Assembly: GCF_900112265.1 (NCBI RefSeq)
Contig: NZ_FOLO01000035.1
Coordinates: 1-51,962 of the forward strand
Reading direction: 5' to 3'
Length of the DNA stretch: 51,962 nt
Origin: Pseudoalteromonas denitrificans DSM 6059
Lineage (GTDB): Bacteria; Pseudomonadota; Gammaproteobacteria; Enterobacterales; Alteromonadaceae
The notes beneath the pieces are model-generated. The model worked only from the letters and a program-made list of their open reading frames with translations. It was not told the DNA's origin and did not search any database. Both the position numbers and the translations under genes were made by a program. Positions 1 through 9,598 of the stretch are shown here, piece by piece. Each line of letters starts with the position of its first letter. The stretch's first letter is position 1.

Positions 1-371
1 TGATGACAAAAATCATCGACATCGCAAAAAATTTCAATTAGTTTATTCATCTGCCCACCGTTATGCTTTCAAATCGTTCTTGGTCGAAAGATCTGATCGC
101 TAGGTGGGCAATAAGTTCACTTCTTATCCAGAATTCAGGTTACATAAAGTGAATACCTACACATATGACTTTGATGCACAGGTCAATTTAGCGACATTAA
201 AAGAAATTAATGTAATGGCCGTTGTAGCATATACACGTTCTACCTAAATCAGTGCAGACTATTTAACATTGTCAGTTCATCGTACAGTAGACTGGAATAT
301 TGAAAATATACTCTAACCGTGATGAAGCTTTAAATTGGTTGCAATTTGTTCAAGAAAATCTACAAAATTAA
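1..371 (+). pseudogene. Decayed reading frame, cut by the left edge
   Basis: From position 2 a protein-like frame runs with in-frame stops at 101-103 and 245-247. It then continues after a frameshift near 300-318 in another frame, reading NRDEALNWLQFVQENLQN up to a TAA at 369-371. The ending resembles the C-terminus of small proteins in the STAS/SpoIIAA-like group, but the match is by eye and weak. Within it lies an inverted repeat, TGCCCACC at 52-59 and GGTGGGCA at 103-110, with a 43-nt loop. I infer a gene broken by several mutations; alternatively it is ordinary non-coding DNA. Positions 372-514 hold only AT-rich sequence that probably includes the promoter of the next gene. Confidence 0.35.
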
Positions 372-514
372 AAGCGTATTTTAGATCTTACAAAAAATTA
401 TTTATTCAACTTATACAATTTACCTTATATATATTTTTTTCACCTTAGCCTTAGTATCCGTAAACTGTTAGTATGCTGCGCCTTAATAATGCAGAAAAGA
501 TTATAGAAAATACA

Positions 515-847
515 ATGTCAAAATTTTTCTTTATGGGTAGACCTGACGTCATGGGTAAATATGACCAAAAGGGGTTTAGCCCTAAGCGTAATGAAAAAAT
601 GGGTAGCAAGCTTCACCCTCTATCTTTAGTTGTTAACTCAGAAGCGCGAAAGTTAGAAATTGAAGAGATAATATCAAATCATAAACTTTTTGCTTCGATT
701 GAACTTAATCTTGAAGGCGAAGAAGATATAAATGAGTTGGAATTTGCGCTTAATAAACCAAAAACACAAGTAGTCGATAAAATGCCAGAGCGAAATGCCC
801 CGTGTTTATGTGGTAGTGGTAAAAAGTACAAAAAATGTTGTGGCTAA
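515..847 (+). CDS. SEC-C motif metal-binding protein
   Basis: Small cytoplasmic protein of about 110 residues ending in a SEC-C motif (APCLCGSGKKYKKCCG), the zinc-binding motif also found at the C-terminus of SecA, with Cys-X-Cys and Cys-Cys as likely ligands. The N-terminal part, starting MSKFFFMGRPDVMGKY, resembles a small family of stand-alone SEC-C proteins of marine gammaproteobacteria. I chose ATG 515 because the family-like sequence begins there; an in-frame ATG at 473 would add 14 residues. The function is unknown. The gene stands alone, with about 150 bp to the next one. Confidence 0.72.
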   Translation: MSKFFFMGRPDVMGKYDQKGFSPKRNEKMGSKLHPLSLVVNSEARKLEIEEIISNHKLFASIELNLEGEEDINELEFALNKPKTQVVDKMPERNAPCLCGSGKKYKKCCG

Positions 848-996
848 AATTGTAGGCCAAATTAAAAACCTTAATGTCCGAGTTAATTATTAATTTAATG
901 AGCTAATCAAAAATAAGACATTTCACCTGGCTGCTTAACATCTAAAGAGCTAAAAGTTTTTTTATTAGAGCGATAGCAGCCTTGGAGTATTTCTAA

Positions 997-1446
997 ATGA
1001 ATAGTATTGATTTATTTGTAAAAAGCTGGGGTAGTAAACATGCCATGGTTCCAATAGATAATCATGATATTGCAGAACTAGAAGTAAAACTAAATGGTTT
1101 TTTACCTGACTCATATAAATATTTAATATCTACCTATGGTTTAGTTCATACTCCAAATGTATTAACTAAAATCTGTGATTTAGGTGTCGATATTTCTGAA
1201 GTGCAAGACTTCTTAAGCCTAGAAGATATATTTTCACTATCAAAACTATATGAAATGACGGGTATGCCAAAAGGGCATATTTTGTTTGCATCTGATTGTA
1301 AAGGAAACATGTTTTGTTTCAAGCTTGCTGATTGCGTAAGCAAAAAAACAGATTTACCCGTATGGTTTTTTGACCGTAATTTTTGCTCTGTTAAAAAAGT
1401 ATCTAACTCTTTCACTGAATGGATTGAAAAGTTCAACGAACTTTAA
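997..1446 (+). CDS. SMI1/KNR4 family protein
   Basis: A 149-residue protein with SMI1/KNR4 superfamily features: an N-terminal segment with conserved acidic residues followed by LPDSYKYLISTYG, a central strand-rich part (ILFASDCKGNMFCFKL), and a C-terminal SFTEWIEKF helix. Many bacterial members are immunity proteins against polymorphic toxins or DNA/RNA-targeting nucleases. No toxin gene lies beside it here, so an immunity role is only a possibility. The start follows a GGAG-like site (ttGGAGtatttctaa). It is probably monocistronic. Confidence 0.7.
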   Translation: MNSIDLFVKSWGSKHAMVPIDNHDIAELEVKLNGFLPDSYKYLISTYGLVHTPNVLTKICDLGVDISEVQDFLSLEDIFSLSKLYEMTGMPKGHILFASDCKGNMFCFKLADCVSKKTDLPVWFFDRNFCSVKKVSNSFTEWIEKFNEL

Positions 1447-1688
1447 AAGCGTCGAAAAGTTTAAATTAATCATTTTATCAAATAATCCCTAGGCTGCTCA
1501 GTACAGCTAAGGGTCGCATAAAATGAGATGAAATATCATAAGTTCTTTGTGAATAGAAAGAATGGACACTTTTATATTGGATTAATATTTAAAGCACAGC
1601 GCTTATTTGTGGTTACTCGATATGAATAAAAGATGTATCGGCTATTCCCTTAGAGCGCTTTGTATTTATCACTATTGGATAATTATTT

Positions 1689-2186
1689 ATGCGTATACTT
1701 TTCACAGCTTTAATATTTTTGTTTTTAACTGGATGTGCCTCTACCAATAAACGTAATAACTTGGCTCAAGTAGTTGAGGATTATTTTATTATTTATTCTG
1801 AGCGTAATGACTTTGAAGGCTTAATGTCTTTTTATGCAAATAATGCCCAGTTCGAAGACATGATTTATGGAAACAGTTTAAAAAATAAAGCCGAGATACG
1901 AAATTTTTTAGCCTGGGATAAGGGCGAGTTTAAAGTACTTTCGACAGAGCAAGCTCTCACTGTTACAAAGCAAGTTTTGGGAGATAAAACAGCTGTAACT
2001 GAAGGTTTTTTTCATGCGTTTAGTTATGATGGGAAAAAATTAGGCCCATGGTTGTTTATAATTGTTCAAGAGTTTGACTCCAACAATAAAATCATTAAAC
2101 AAGTAGATTGGATTAATTACACACCTAGGTCTAATTTTTTAGGAGGTAAAAACATAAATGATAAACTCAAAAATAAATCGCAATAA
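1689..2186 (+). CDS. Putative lipoprotein with NTF2/SnoaL-like fold
   Basis: A 165-residue protein with a lipoprotein signal peptide. The hydrophobic stretch ends in the lipobox LTGC, placing the lipidated cysteine at residue 16, so it is likely anchored in the inner or outer membrane. The mature part has the pattern of NTF2/SnoaL-like domains (VEDYFIIYSERNDFEGLMSF, then alternating strands ending in KQVDWINY). That fold serves as enzyme or binding scaffold, so no reaction can be assigned. Flanking gaps of about 240 bp on each side suggest a single-gene unit. Confidence 0.6.
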   Translation: MRILFTALIFLFLTGCASTNKRNNLAQVVEDYFIIYSERNDFEGLMSFYANNAQFEDMIYGNSLKNKAEIRNFLAWDKGEFKVLSTEQALTVTKQVLGDKTAVTEGFFHAFSYDGKKLGPWLFIIVQEFDSNNKIIKQVDWINYTPRSNFLGGKNINDKLKNKSQ

Positions 2187-2435
2187 ATTATCACGGTTAT
2201 TTAGCCTAGCGAGACTTATTTAGTGTGTGCTGATCAAAGGCGTGGCTGGAAATCAAATTTTACTGCGGAAAATAAAGAAATCGAATTTTTGGGCTGCAAA
2301 AATTGATTTTCATAATTCATAAAAACTCAAATCAAAGTGTGAAATATAGTTAAACTTTCATAACCTACATTTAATTCTATTGCATTATCCCTTACACTGC
2401 TTACAAGATAAAAATGCTTACGGAACATCAACTTC

Positions 2436-5400
2436 ATGCTGCACATTATTCAATCGAATCGGTTAGAAGCGCTGCAATTACAGTTAAATTTATTGCTCAA
2501 ACAAAAACCGTTATCGAGTCCGTTTGCACAAGAGGCTATTTTAGTTCAATCGCCGGGTATGTCACAGTGGATTAAAATTGGTTTAGCACAACAATTAGGC
2601 ATAGTCGCTCAGGTTGATTTTCCGTTACCGTCCAGTTTTATATGGCGTTTATATCAAAAGTTATTACCCGATGTGCCCGCAGAGTCCGCCTTTAATAAAA
2701 ATAATATGGCGTGGAAGTTGTTTGATATTTTACCTGGCTTTTTAAATGAACCTTTATTTTCGTCTTTGCAAAGCTATTTAATAAACGAAACCTTAACTGA
2801 AAATAAAAGCGCTGAATTAACAATAGAGCAACAAAAGCTATTTATGTTGTGTGAAAAAATAGCCGATGTATATGACCAATATTTAATGTATCGGCCTAGT
2901 TGGTTGGTAACTTGGCAAGAAGGTGAAGATAATTTACCCGATGTCGATACTAGCCATTTATTGTGGCAACCAGAATTGTGGCGTCGTTTAGTTGAACATA
3001 CCACAATTACTTTAACGCAAAGTGCCTATCATCGTGGCAATATGCATGAAGCCTTATTAATGGCTCTTGAAAATATCAATGCTGCTGAGCTGAAAACATT
3101 ATTACCTGAACGTTTGACCATATTTGGTATTTCAGCTTTGCCTAATGCCCAGTTGGAAGTTTTTGCGGCGTTAGCCAGTAAAATTGATGTTTTTCTATAT
3201 TTCTTTAATCCTAGTGAGCATTACTGGGGGGATTTAGTTGATGAAAAAACTTTAGCGAAAATTGAAGTGAAATATAGCGTAAAACCTAACTTAGCGGCAC
3301 AAGGAAAAGATTATTATTTTGTTGGTAATCCATTGTTATCTTCTTGGGGGAAATTAGGTCGAGACTACTTAGAGCAGCTATTACAGTTAGAGGCTAATTG
3401 GCATGACTTTTTTGTTGATGATTTTGCTAATTGTTTATTGGGTAAAATACAACAAGAAGTATATCAGTTAGCTTTTAAAGATGAGTCTCTATCAAGTGAT
3501 AAAAACTGGTTTATTTCAGATGAAGGGAAATTGGCTGTAAATGCTCAAGATAAGAGCATACATTTAAATGATTGTCATACCCCTTTGCGAGAAGTGGAAG
3601 TTTTACATGATCATTTGCTGAGTTTATTTGAACAAAATAACTCACTTTCGCCTAAAGATATTATTGTCATGATGCCTGATGTGGCAAGCTATAGCCCTTA
3701 TATTGAAGCTGTATTTGGTTCCGCTGAAAATGAACGTTTTATTCCTTATGGTTTAGCCGATTTAGCAATAGAGCAAGAAAAGCCTATTTTGAGTAGTTTT
3801 AACCAATTGGTCAATTTGCCTTTTAGCCGCTTTGGTGTGTCTGATATTTTAGACTTATTACAAGTGCGCCATATTGCTAGCCACTTTAAAATTGAAGAAA
3901 ATGAGTTAGATCAAATTCGTTACTGGCTTGATAAGGTTGGGGTCAAATGGGGATTAAATGGAGAACATAAAACTGAATTTGATCAAGATAACATTGAACT
4001 TAATACTTGGATACAAGGGTTAAATAAATTATTACTCGGGGTGGTGCAACGTGATGAGTTAACACCTTTTAATGATATTTATGCATCAGATCAAGTGGAG
4101 GGTATGGCGGCCAATATATTAGGTAAGTTATTGGCCTTTTTTGATAAGTTAATAAAATATAAAAAACTATTGTTACCTGATGCCAGTTTACTTAATAAAA
4201 CACACATTTTAGAAGCCATGATCAGCGAATTTTACAATACTGAAACGGATCAAAGCTGGGATCTGATGGTGTTAGAAAATTTATTATCAGACATTCAAAA
4301 TCATTATGATAATAAAGATTATCAGGGGGATATTTCTCATAAAGTAATGTGTTATCTCGTTAAACAAGGTTTGAAAGAAAAAGGGGTAGGGCAAAGATTT
4401 TTAATAGGTAAAATTAACTTTTGTACGCTTATGCCAATGCGCTCAGTGCCGTTTAAAGTGGTATGCATGTTAGGGTTAAATGACGCAGATTACCCCCGAA
4501 GTGTACAACCAATGGGGTTTGATTTATTACCACAAAGTCGACGTCAAAAAGGGGATAGATCTCGAAAATTAGACGACAGATATTTATTTTTAGAGGCTTT
4601 ACTCAGTGCACGCGAGCACTTATATATAAGTTATATAGGTCGTTCTTGTTTTGATAATACTGAACGTGTGCCATCGACTTTAGTGAGTGAGTTATTAGAA
4701 TATATAGGGCGTAGTTTTTATCAAAAAGAGGGGGATAAAATCAATGCTGCTTTTCCAAATAACTTAATTGAACAGCACCATTTACAACCATTTAATTCAG
4801 CATATTATTTAACGTCGGATAATGATTCAAAGCATGACACTCTAATCCCTGATACTGCAAATAATGAAACACAAAAAAATAGGCAAAGTTATAATCCAAC
4901 TTGGATGATTTCACCCTATCAAATGGCTGATACTGCACAGCCTTTAAATATTGAACCTGAAGTAGAAATTGAAATCGATTCATTTATCAGTGCATTATGC
5001 CAGCCTCAAAAACGTTTTTATCAAAGCAGTTTAGCCTTAAAATTACCCCAAGGTGAAGACATCAATAAAGATGAGGAACCTTTCAGTTTAGATCATTTAC
5101 AACGCTATTTTTATTTAGATGAATTTTTAACAAAAGCACTTAAAGAAGAAAATATATCCGCAAAACAAATTTTACAAAGAGGTAACCTACCACTGGCTCA
5201 TGTTGGTGAATTAACCTTAGATAAAATTGAAGGGCGTATTTCACACATGCTGTTGAATATCAGAAGTCATAATATTGATTTAAATCCAGAGCCACTGAAT
5301 ATTCAAATAAGTATGAGTAAAAAATCAAACGAAGGTTGTGATGAACAAAACCAAATCACGAGTACACTATTAGGTTGGTTAAAAAATGTTAGTAAAGGGA

Positions 5401-5855
5401 ATGATAAAAATAGTCATAGCAAGCAACTCTTTTACCGCCCAGCATCAGTTAAAGCAAAAGATTTAGTTAAGGCCTGGTTATATCATTTAATTGCGCATGC
5501 CAGCAACCATAAATTAGACACTTTAATTTTGGGTTTAGATGAGCAATATCTTTTCAGCTCACTCGATAAAGATGTTGCACTACAGTTGCTACAAAGCTGG
5601 TTTAATTTATATGCAAAATCATTGACGCAACCAGTGCCATTTTTCCCTCAAAGTGCCTTGGAATATGCAAAAACACAAGATATAAATAAAGCAAAATTAA
5701 AATTTTCTGGTGGGCAATATATTGGTCGAGGTGAGTTTGAGGACCCTTATATCAGACTTAATTTTAAATCGTTGAATGAGGTAGAGCAGGAGTTTATGCA
5801 ATTGAGCAATGAATTATTGCTGCCCCTGGTAGAGCAACTTGAGGAGATTGTTTAA
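2436..5855 (+). CDS. recC: Exodeoxyribonuclease V subunit gamma (RecC)
   Basis: RecC scaffold and Chi-recognition subunit of the RecBCD helicase-nuclease, which processes double-strand breaks for RecA loading and degrades foreign linear DNA. The 1139 residues match the family length (E. coli RecC is about 1120). The N-terminus has the typical SNRLEALQLQL and VQSPGMSQWIKIGLAQQLGI segments, and the middle contains the RecC-like RFLIGKINFCTLMPMRSVPF and LGLNDADYPR region. The helicase and nuclease folds in RecC are inactive by family. Its TAA overlaps the recB ATG by one base (TAATG), so translation is probably coupled. It is the first gene of a recC-recB-recD operon. Confidence 0.95.
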   Translation: MLHIIQSNRLEALQLQLNLLLKQKPLSSPFAQEAILVQSPGMSQWIKIGLAQQLGIVAQVDFPLPSSFIWRLYQKLLPDVPAESAFNKNNMAWKLFDILPGFLNEPLFSSLQSYLINETLTENKSAELTIEQQKLFMLCEKIADVYDQYLMYRPSWLVTWQEGEDNLPDVDTSHLLWQPELWRRLVEHTTITLTQSAYHRGNMHEALLMALENINAAELKTLLPERLTIFGISALPNAQLEVFAALASKIDVFLYFFNPSEHYWGDLVDEKTLAKIEVKYSVKPNLAAQGKDYYFVGNPLLSSWGKLGRDYLEQLLQLEANWHDFFVDDFANCLLGKIQQEVYQLAFKDESLSSDKNWFISDEGKLAVNAQDKSIHLNDCHTPLREVEVLHDHLLSLFEQNNSLSPKDIIVMMPDVASYSPYIEAVFGSAENERFIPYGLADLAIEQEKPILSSFNQLVNLPFSRFGVSDILDLLQVRHIASHFKIEENELDQIRYWLDKVGVKWGLNGEHKTEFDQDNIELNTWIQGLNKLLLGVVQRDELTPFNDIYASDQVEGMAANILGKLLAFFDKLIKYKKLLLPDASLLNKTHILEAMISEFYNTETDQSWDLMVLENLLSDIQNHYDNKDYQGDISHKVMCYLVKQGLKEKGVGQRFLIGKINFCTLMPMRSVPFKVVCMLGLNDADYPRSVQPMGFDLLPQSRRQKGDRSRKLDDRYLFLEALLSAREHLYISYIGRSCFDNTERVPSTLVSELLEYIGRSFYQKEGDKINAAFPNNLIEQHHLQPFNSAYYLTSDNDSKHDTLIPDTANNETQKNRQSYNPTWMISPYQMADTAQPLNIEPEVEIEIDSFISALCQPQKRFYQSSLALKLPQGEDINKDEEPFSLDHLQRYFYLDEFLTKALKEENISAKQILQRGNLPLAHVGELTLDKIEGRISHMLLNIRSHNIDLNPEPLNIQISMSKKSNEGCDEQNQITSTLLGWLKNVSKGNDKNSHSKQLFYRPASVKAKDLVKAWLYHLIAHASNHKLDTLILGLDEQYLFSSLDKDVALQLLQSWFNLYAKSLTQPVPFFPQSALEYAKTQDINKAKLKFSGGQYIGRGEFEDPYIRLNFKSLNEVEQEFMQLSNELLLPLVEQLEEIV

Positions 5856-8800
5856 TGACAATGCAAGAACTTAACCCTATCACTATGCCTCTGGATTCTC
5901 ATAACTTAATTGAAGCAAGTGCGGGTACTGGCAAAACTTATACTATAACTGCCTTATATTTGAGGTATTTACTGGGCTTACAAGGTAATTCTGTAAAATC
6001 ACCTCCTCTATCGATTGAGCAAATTTTGGTTGTGACTTTTACTGAAGCAGCAACTTCAGAAATTAAAGATAGAGTACGCAAACGTTTAATTGTTGCCCGT
6101 GATGCTTTATTAGGTGAAGAATGCGATGACGAAGCCATAAACGAAATTATTGCACCTATGAATGAAGAAGAAAAAAAACAAGCATTTGTATTATTAGATG
6201 CTGGCGCAAAGTCTATGGATGATGCGGCCATTTTTACCATTCACGGCTTTTGTCAGCGCATGTTGAAACAACATGCGTTTGAATCTGGCGTTGCGTTCAA
6301 TTTAGAGTTTGTATTAGATCAAACAGAGTTATTGAATGAGGCACTTAAAGATTTTTGGCGTGGATTTGTTTATCCCTTATCGATAGATAAAACGCAGGAT
6401 GTACTTGAACTTTTCCCTGTGCCTGAATCTTTATATAGAAAAGTTTATAGTATTTTAAGTAAACAAGAGGCCAATATAGTACCTCAATATCAGCTCGAAC
6501 AGTTATGGCAATTAAAAGCCCAATTCATTACTGAGCTGGCTGAATTTAAACAGGCTTTTTTATCATCAAGTTTTACCGCTGAATTATTGGCATCTGGCAT
6601 TAAAAAAACCAATATTGCCGTTAAAGAAACCAGTTTAAATGCGTTATATGATTTTTGTATTTCGGATGACACTAAGTTAATTATTGGCAGTAAAAAACAA
6701 GGCTTTGATATTTGGACACAGGAAAGGTTGTCCGATGCAAAAATTTATAAAAAAGGGGCCAATATATTTGAGCATGCCTTATTATCATTATTCTCAAAAC
6801 TAGCGGATTTAGAACAAAAAATAAAATTAGGTTTGCCCATAGCCATCACAACAAAAGCAGCCGATTGGATAAAGCAGGCCTTAAGTTTTAAAAAACAAGA
6901 GCAGGGTATTATCAGTCCAGATGATTTATTAATTTATTTACATCGGGCACTTATATCAGACTCAGGCAGTGCCTTAGCTAAAAAAATAGCAACTGGCTAT
7001 CCGGTTGCCATGATAGATGAGTTTCAAGATACTGATCAGATTCAATATGGTATTTTTAATGCCATTTATGCTCAAACTGGTGACTTGAACCAAGATAAAA
7101 GCTCAGGTCCTGCTTTGACTATGATAGGTGATCCTAAACAGGCTATTTACGGTTTTAGAGGCGCAGATATTTTCACTTATATTGATGCAAAACATAGTGT
7201 TGATGAAAGTCGTCAATTTACGCTTAAAAAGAACTTTAGATCGGCAACGTCAATTGTTGATAATATCAACAACTTATTTTCAAATAATATAAACAGCTTT
7301 ATTTATAATAAAGATATTCCCTTTGTTAAAGTGGCTGCTCAAGGAAAATCTTCTGACAAATCATTGATAATAGACTCCAGTGATGATTTTTCTAGTTTTG
7401 AATTTTGTATTTTTAAATCAGATGAAAAAGTAACAAGCAAAGCTAATGGTCAAGCTGCATTAGCCAGTATTTTTGCGGATAAAATATCCCATTTATTAGA
7501 TTTAGCTGCGCAAGGTAAGGCCAAAATAGGTGATAAAGCCGTACAAGCTGCTGATATCAGTGTTTTAGTACGAGATAGACGTGAAGCACATGCTATAAAG
7601 TCAGCTTTATCTCAGCGTAATATTGCCAGCGTGTATTTAGCGCGTGATAGTATATTTAGCGCTCAGCTGAGTGAACACCTACTGAATTTTTTAACGGCAC
7701 TACATGGTGGTTATGACGAGGCATTATATCGTGGTGTCCTTGCTGGACCTTTATTTGGTTTGAATTATCAGCAGATTTTTGATTTAACACAAAATAAAGC
7801 ACATCAAGAACACAATAGAGAGTCTGGTTCTAAAAGTTGGCAAGATTATCTGGAACTATTTTCTGTGTTGCTTGAAACATGGCAACAAAAAGGCGCGATG
7901 GCTATGCTTGAACTTTTGCTTAAAACGAATAATTTAGCTGGGCTTTGGCAAGCACTCGGTTATCCCGTAGAGCGGTGGTTAACCGACTTCAGGCATTTAT
8001 CTGAATTATTGCAACACAAACAAATGGAACTTGAAGGTAATATGCGTTTAATTCGTTGGTTCAGCGAAAAAATAGCTCAGCATGATACTGACAGTACACA
8101 GCTTCGTTTAGAAAGTGATGCTACTTTAGTGAAAATTGTTACTATGCATGCTTCTAAAGGTTTGGAATATCCACTGGTTTATATTCCATTTGCAGCGAGT
8201 TATCGTGCGGCCAGTGAAGCTGTATTCCATAACGATAAAAATGAGTTGGTTTATGACCTAGAAAATGGTGAGGATAACTTAATTGCAGCTGAAAAAGAGC
8301 GTTTAGCTGAAGATTTACGTCTATTATATGTGGCACTAACACGTGCTGTACACTATTGCTGTTTAGGTCTGTATAACTTAGCTGAAGGTAAAAGTCGCTC
8401 TAAATCAGGTATTCAACATACTGCATTAGGCTACTTATTATTTGCCAATGAACAAATAGCCACTGCAAATGATTGGCATCAAGCTTTAGAGTTGTTTGTC
8501 CACAAAAATACAGATATGAATATACACTTCATTGAGCTTGATACCCAAAATAAAGGGGTCGGAGTTGGGGTCAAAGGGGTCGGAGTTAATAAAATTGATG
8601 AAGATGCATTGAATCAAAATAAATCAGAAATTAATCAATCAGTTAAGCTCTTTAAAGGTCAAATCGAACGAGATTGGCGTATCACGAGTTTTAGTGGTTT
8701 AACCTTTAATCAGTCGCACCATACGCAAAATATTATTGAAGATGATATTACCCCTGGTTTTGAAGATGAAAGCCATGAACTTGATTGGCATTCAATTGAA

Positions 8801-9598
8801 GTAGAACCCGAACTTGACGTTTTTAGTTTTCCAAAAGGGGCAAAGCCGGGAAGTTGTTTGCACGGTATTTTAGAAGAAATAAACTTTCAATCTCCTCATG
8901 ATAATGAAGAGGGTAGCGATAAAAATTTAGATTCTGTGGTTACTGAGCAATTAACTAAATACGGTATTGATGACGAAAAATGGCATGTTGTTACTGTAAA
9001 TTGGATTGAGCAGGTTTTAAGCTGTTCACTTGCACAAAATGATGCGACACAAAATTTATCACTGAGCAGTTTGGCATTACAAAATTGTTTAATTGAGATG
9101 GAGTTTTATTTACCTCTGGGTAATTTAACAGCACAAGGTGTAAATAAAGCATTGTTAGCCGTAAGCGGACAGGAATATCACCCGATTAGTTTTGGTGATA
9201 TACAGGGCATGTTAAAAGGATTTATCGATTTAATTTTTGAGTACAATGGCCAGTATTTTATTTTAGATTATAAGTCGAATCATTTAGGCGAAAGCAGTGA
9301 TGATTATAACGATGAAAATATGCAGCAGGTAATGGCCTCTCATCATTATCATTTGCAATATTTGTTATATAGCGTTGCTTTACACCGATTACTGAAACAG
9401 CGCATACCTGATTACAATATTAAAACACATTTAGGAGGAGTGTATTATGTGTTTTTACGAGGAATGCCATCAGGTAAAGGCATCTTTTATAAACAAATAG
9501 AAACGGACATTATTTTAGCGTTAGATGCCATGTTCACGCTAAAAGACCAGCAGTTTGATTTTGACTTAGCTGAAATGGGAGGCTCTGTATCATGTTAA
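5855..9598 (+). CDS. recB: Exodeoxyribonuclease V subunit beta (RecB)
   Basis: 3'-5' helicase and nuclease subunit of RecBCD. Walker A is EASAGTGKTYT near residue 20, followed by FTEAATSEIKDRVRKRL, the Walker B region AMIDEFQDTDQIQ and late helicase motifs (KIVTMHASKGLEYPLV, LLYVALTRAV). The C-terminal nuclease domain has HGILEE and GFIDLIFEYNGQYFILDYKS, carrying the catalytic Asp/Asp/Lys pattern of E. coli RecB. Length is 1247 residues (E. coli about 1180). Part of the excess lies in the linker around residues 900-915, where KGVGVGVKGVGVNK is encoded by two copies of a REP-like motif. Both neighbouring genes overlap it by a few bases. Confidence 0.96.
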   Translation: MTMQELNPITMPLDSHNLIEASAGTGKTYTITALYLRYLLGLQGNSVKSPPLSIEQILVVTFTEAATSEIKDRVRKRLIVARDALLGEECDDEAINEIIAPMNEEEKKQAFVLLDAGAKSMDDAAIFTIHGFCQRMLKQHAFESGVAFNLEFVLDQTELLNEALKDFWRGFVYPLSIDKTQDVLELFPVPESLYRKVYSILSKQEANIVPQYQLEQLWQLKAQFITELAEFKQAFLSSSFTAELLASGIKKTNIAVKETSLNALYDFCISDDTKLIIGSKKQGFDIWTQERLSDAKIYKKGANIFEHALLSLFSKLADLEQKIKLGLPIAITTKAADWIKQALSFKKQEQGIISPDDLLIYLHRALISDSGSALAKKIATGYPVAMIDEFQDTDQIQYGIFNAIYAQTGDLNQDKSSGPALTMIGDPKQAIYGFRGADIFTYIDAKHSVDESRQFTLKKNFRSATSIVDNINNLFSNNINSFIYNKDIPFVKVAAQGKSSDKSLIIDSSDDFSSFEFCIFKSDEKVTSKANGQAALASIFADKISHLLDLAAQGKAKIGDKAVQAADISVLVRDRREAHAIKSALSQRNIASVYLARDSIFSAQLSEHLLNFLTALHGGYDEALYRGVLAGPLFGLNYQQIFDLTQNKAHQEHNRESGSKSWQDYLELFSVLLETWQQKGAMAMLELLLKTNNLAGLWQALGYPVERWLTDFRHLSELLQHKQMELEGNMRLIRWFSEKIAQHDTDSTQLRLESDATLVKIVTMHASKGLEYPLVYIPFAASYRAASEAVFHNDKNELVYDLENGEDNLIAAEKERLAEDLRLLYVALTRAVHYCCLGLYNLAEGKSRSKSGIQHTALGYLLFANEQIATANDWHQALELFVHKNTDMNIHFIELDTQNKGVGVGVKGVGVNKIDEDALNQNKSEINQSVKLFKGQIERDWRITSFSGLTFNQSHHTQNIIEDDITPGFEDESHELDWHSIEVEPELDVFSFPKGAKPGSCLHGILEEINFQSPHDNEEGSDKNLDSVVTEQLTKYGIDDEKWHVVTVNWIEQVLSCSLAQNDATQNLSLSSLALQNCLIEMEFYLPLGNLTAQGVNKALLAVSGQEYHPISFGDIQGMLKGFIDLIFEYNGQYFILDYKSNHLGESSDDYNDENMQQVMASHHYHLQYLLYSVALHRLLKQRIPDYNIKTHLGGVYYVFLRGMPSGKGIFYKQIETDIILALDAMFTLKDQQFDFDLAEMGGSVSC
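8552..8590 (+). repeat. REP-like motif pair inside recB
   Basis: Two direct copies of AAAGGGGTCGGAGTT, at 8552-8566 and 8573-8587, separated by GGGGTC. The same motif forms both arms of the hairpin at 24484-24539 in this window. Here only one orientation is present and it is translated in frame as KGVGV repeats in the RecB helicase-nuclease linker. Such GGGGTCGGAGTT elements are, as I recall, scattered in Alteromonadales genomes, usually outside genes. Confidence 0.75.
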
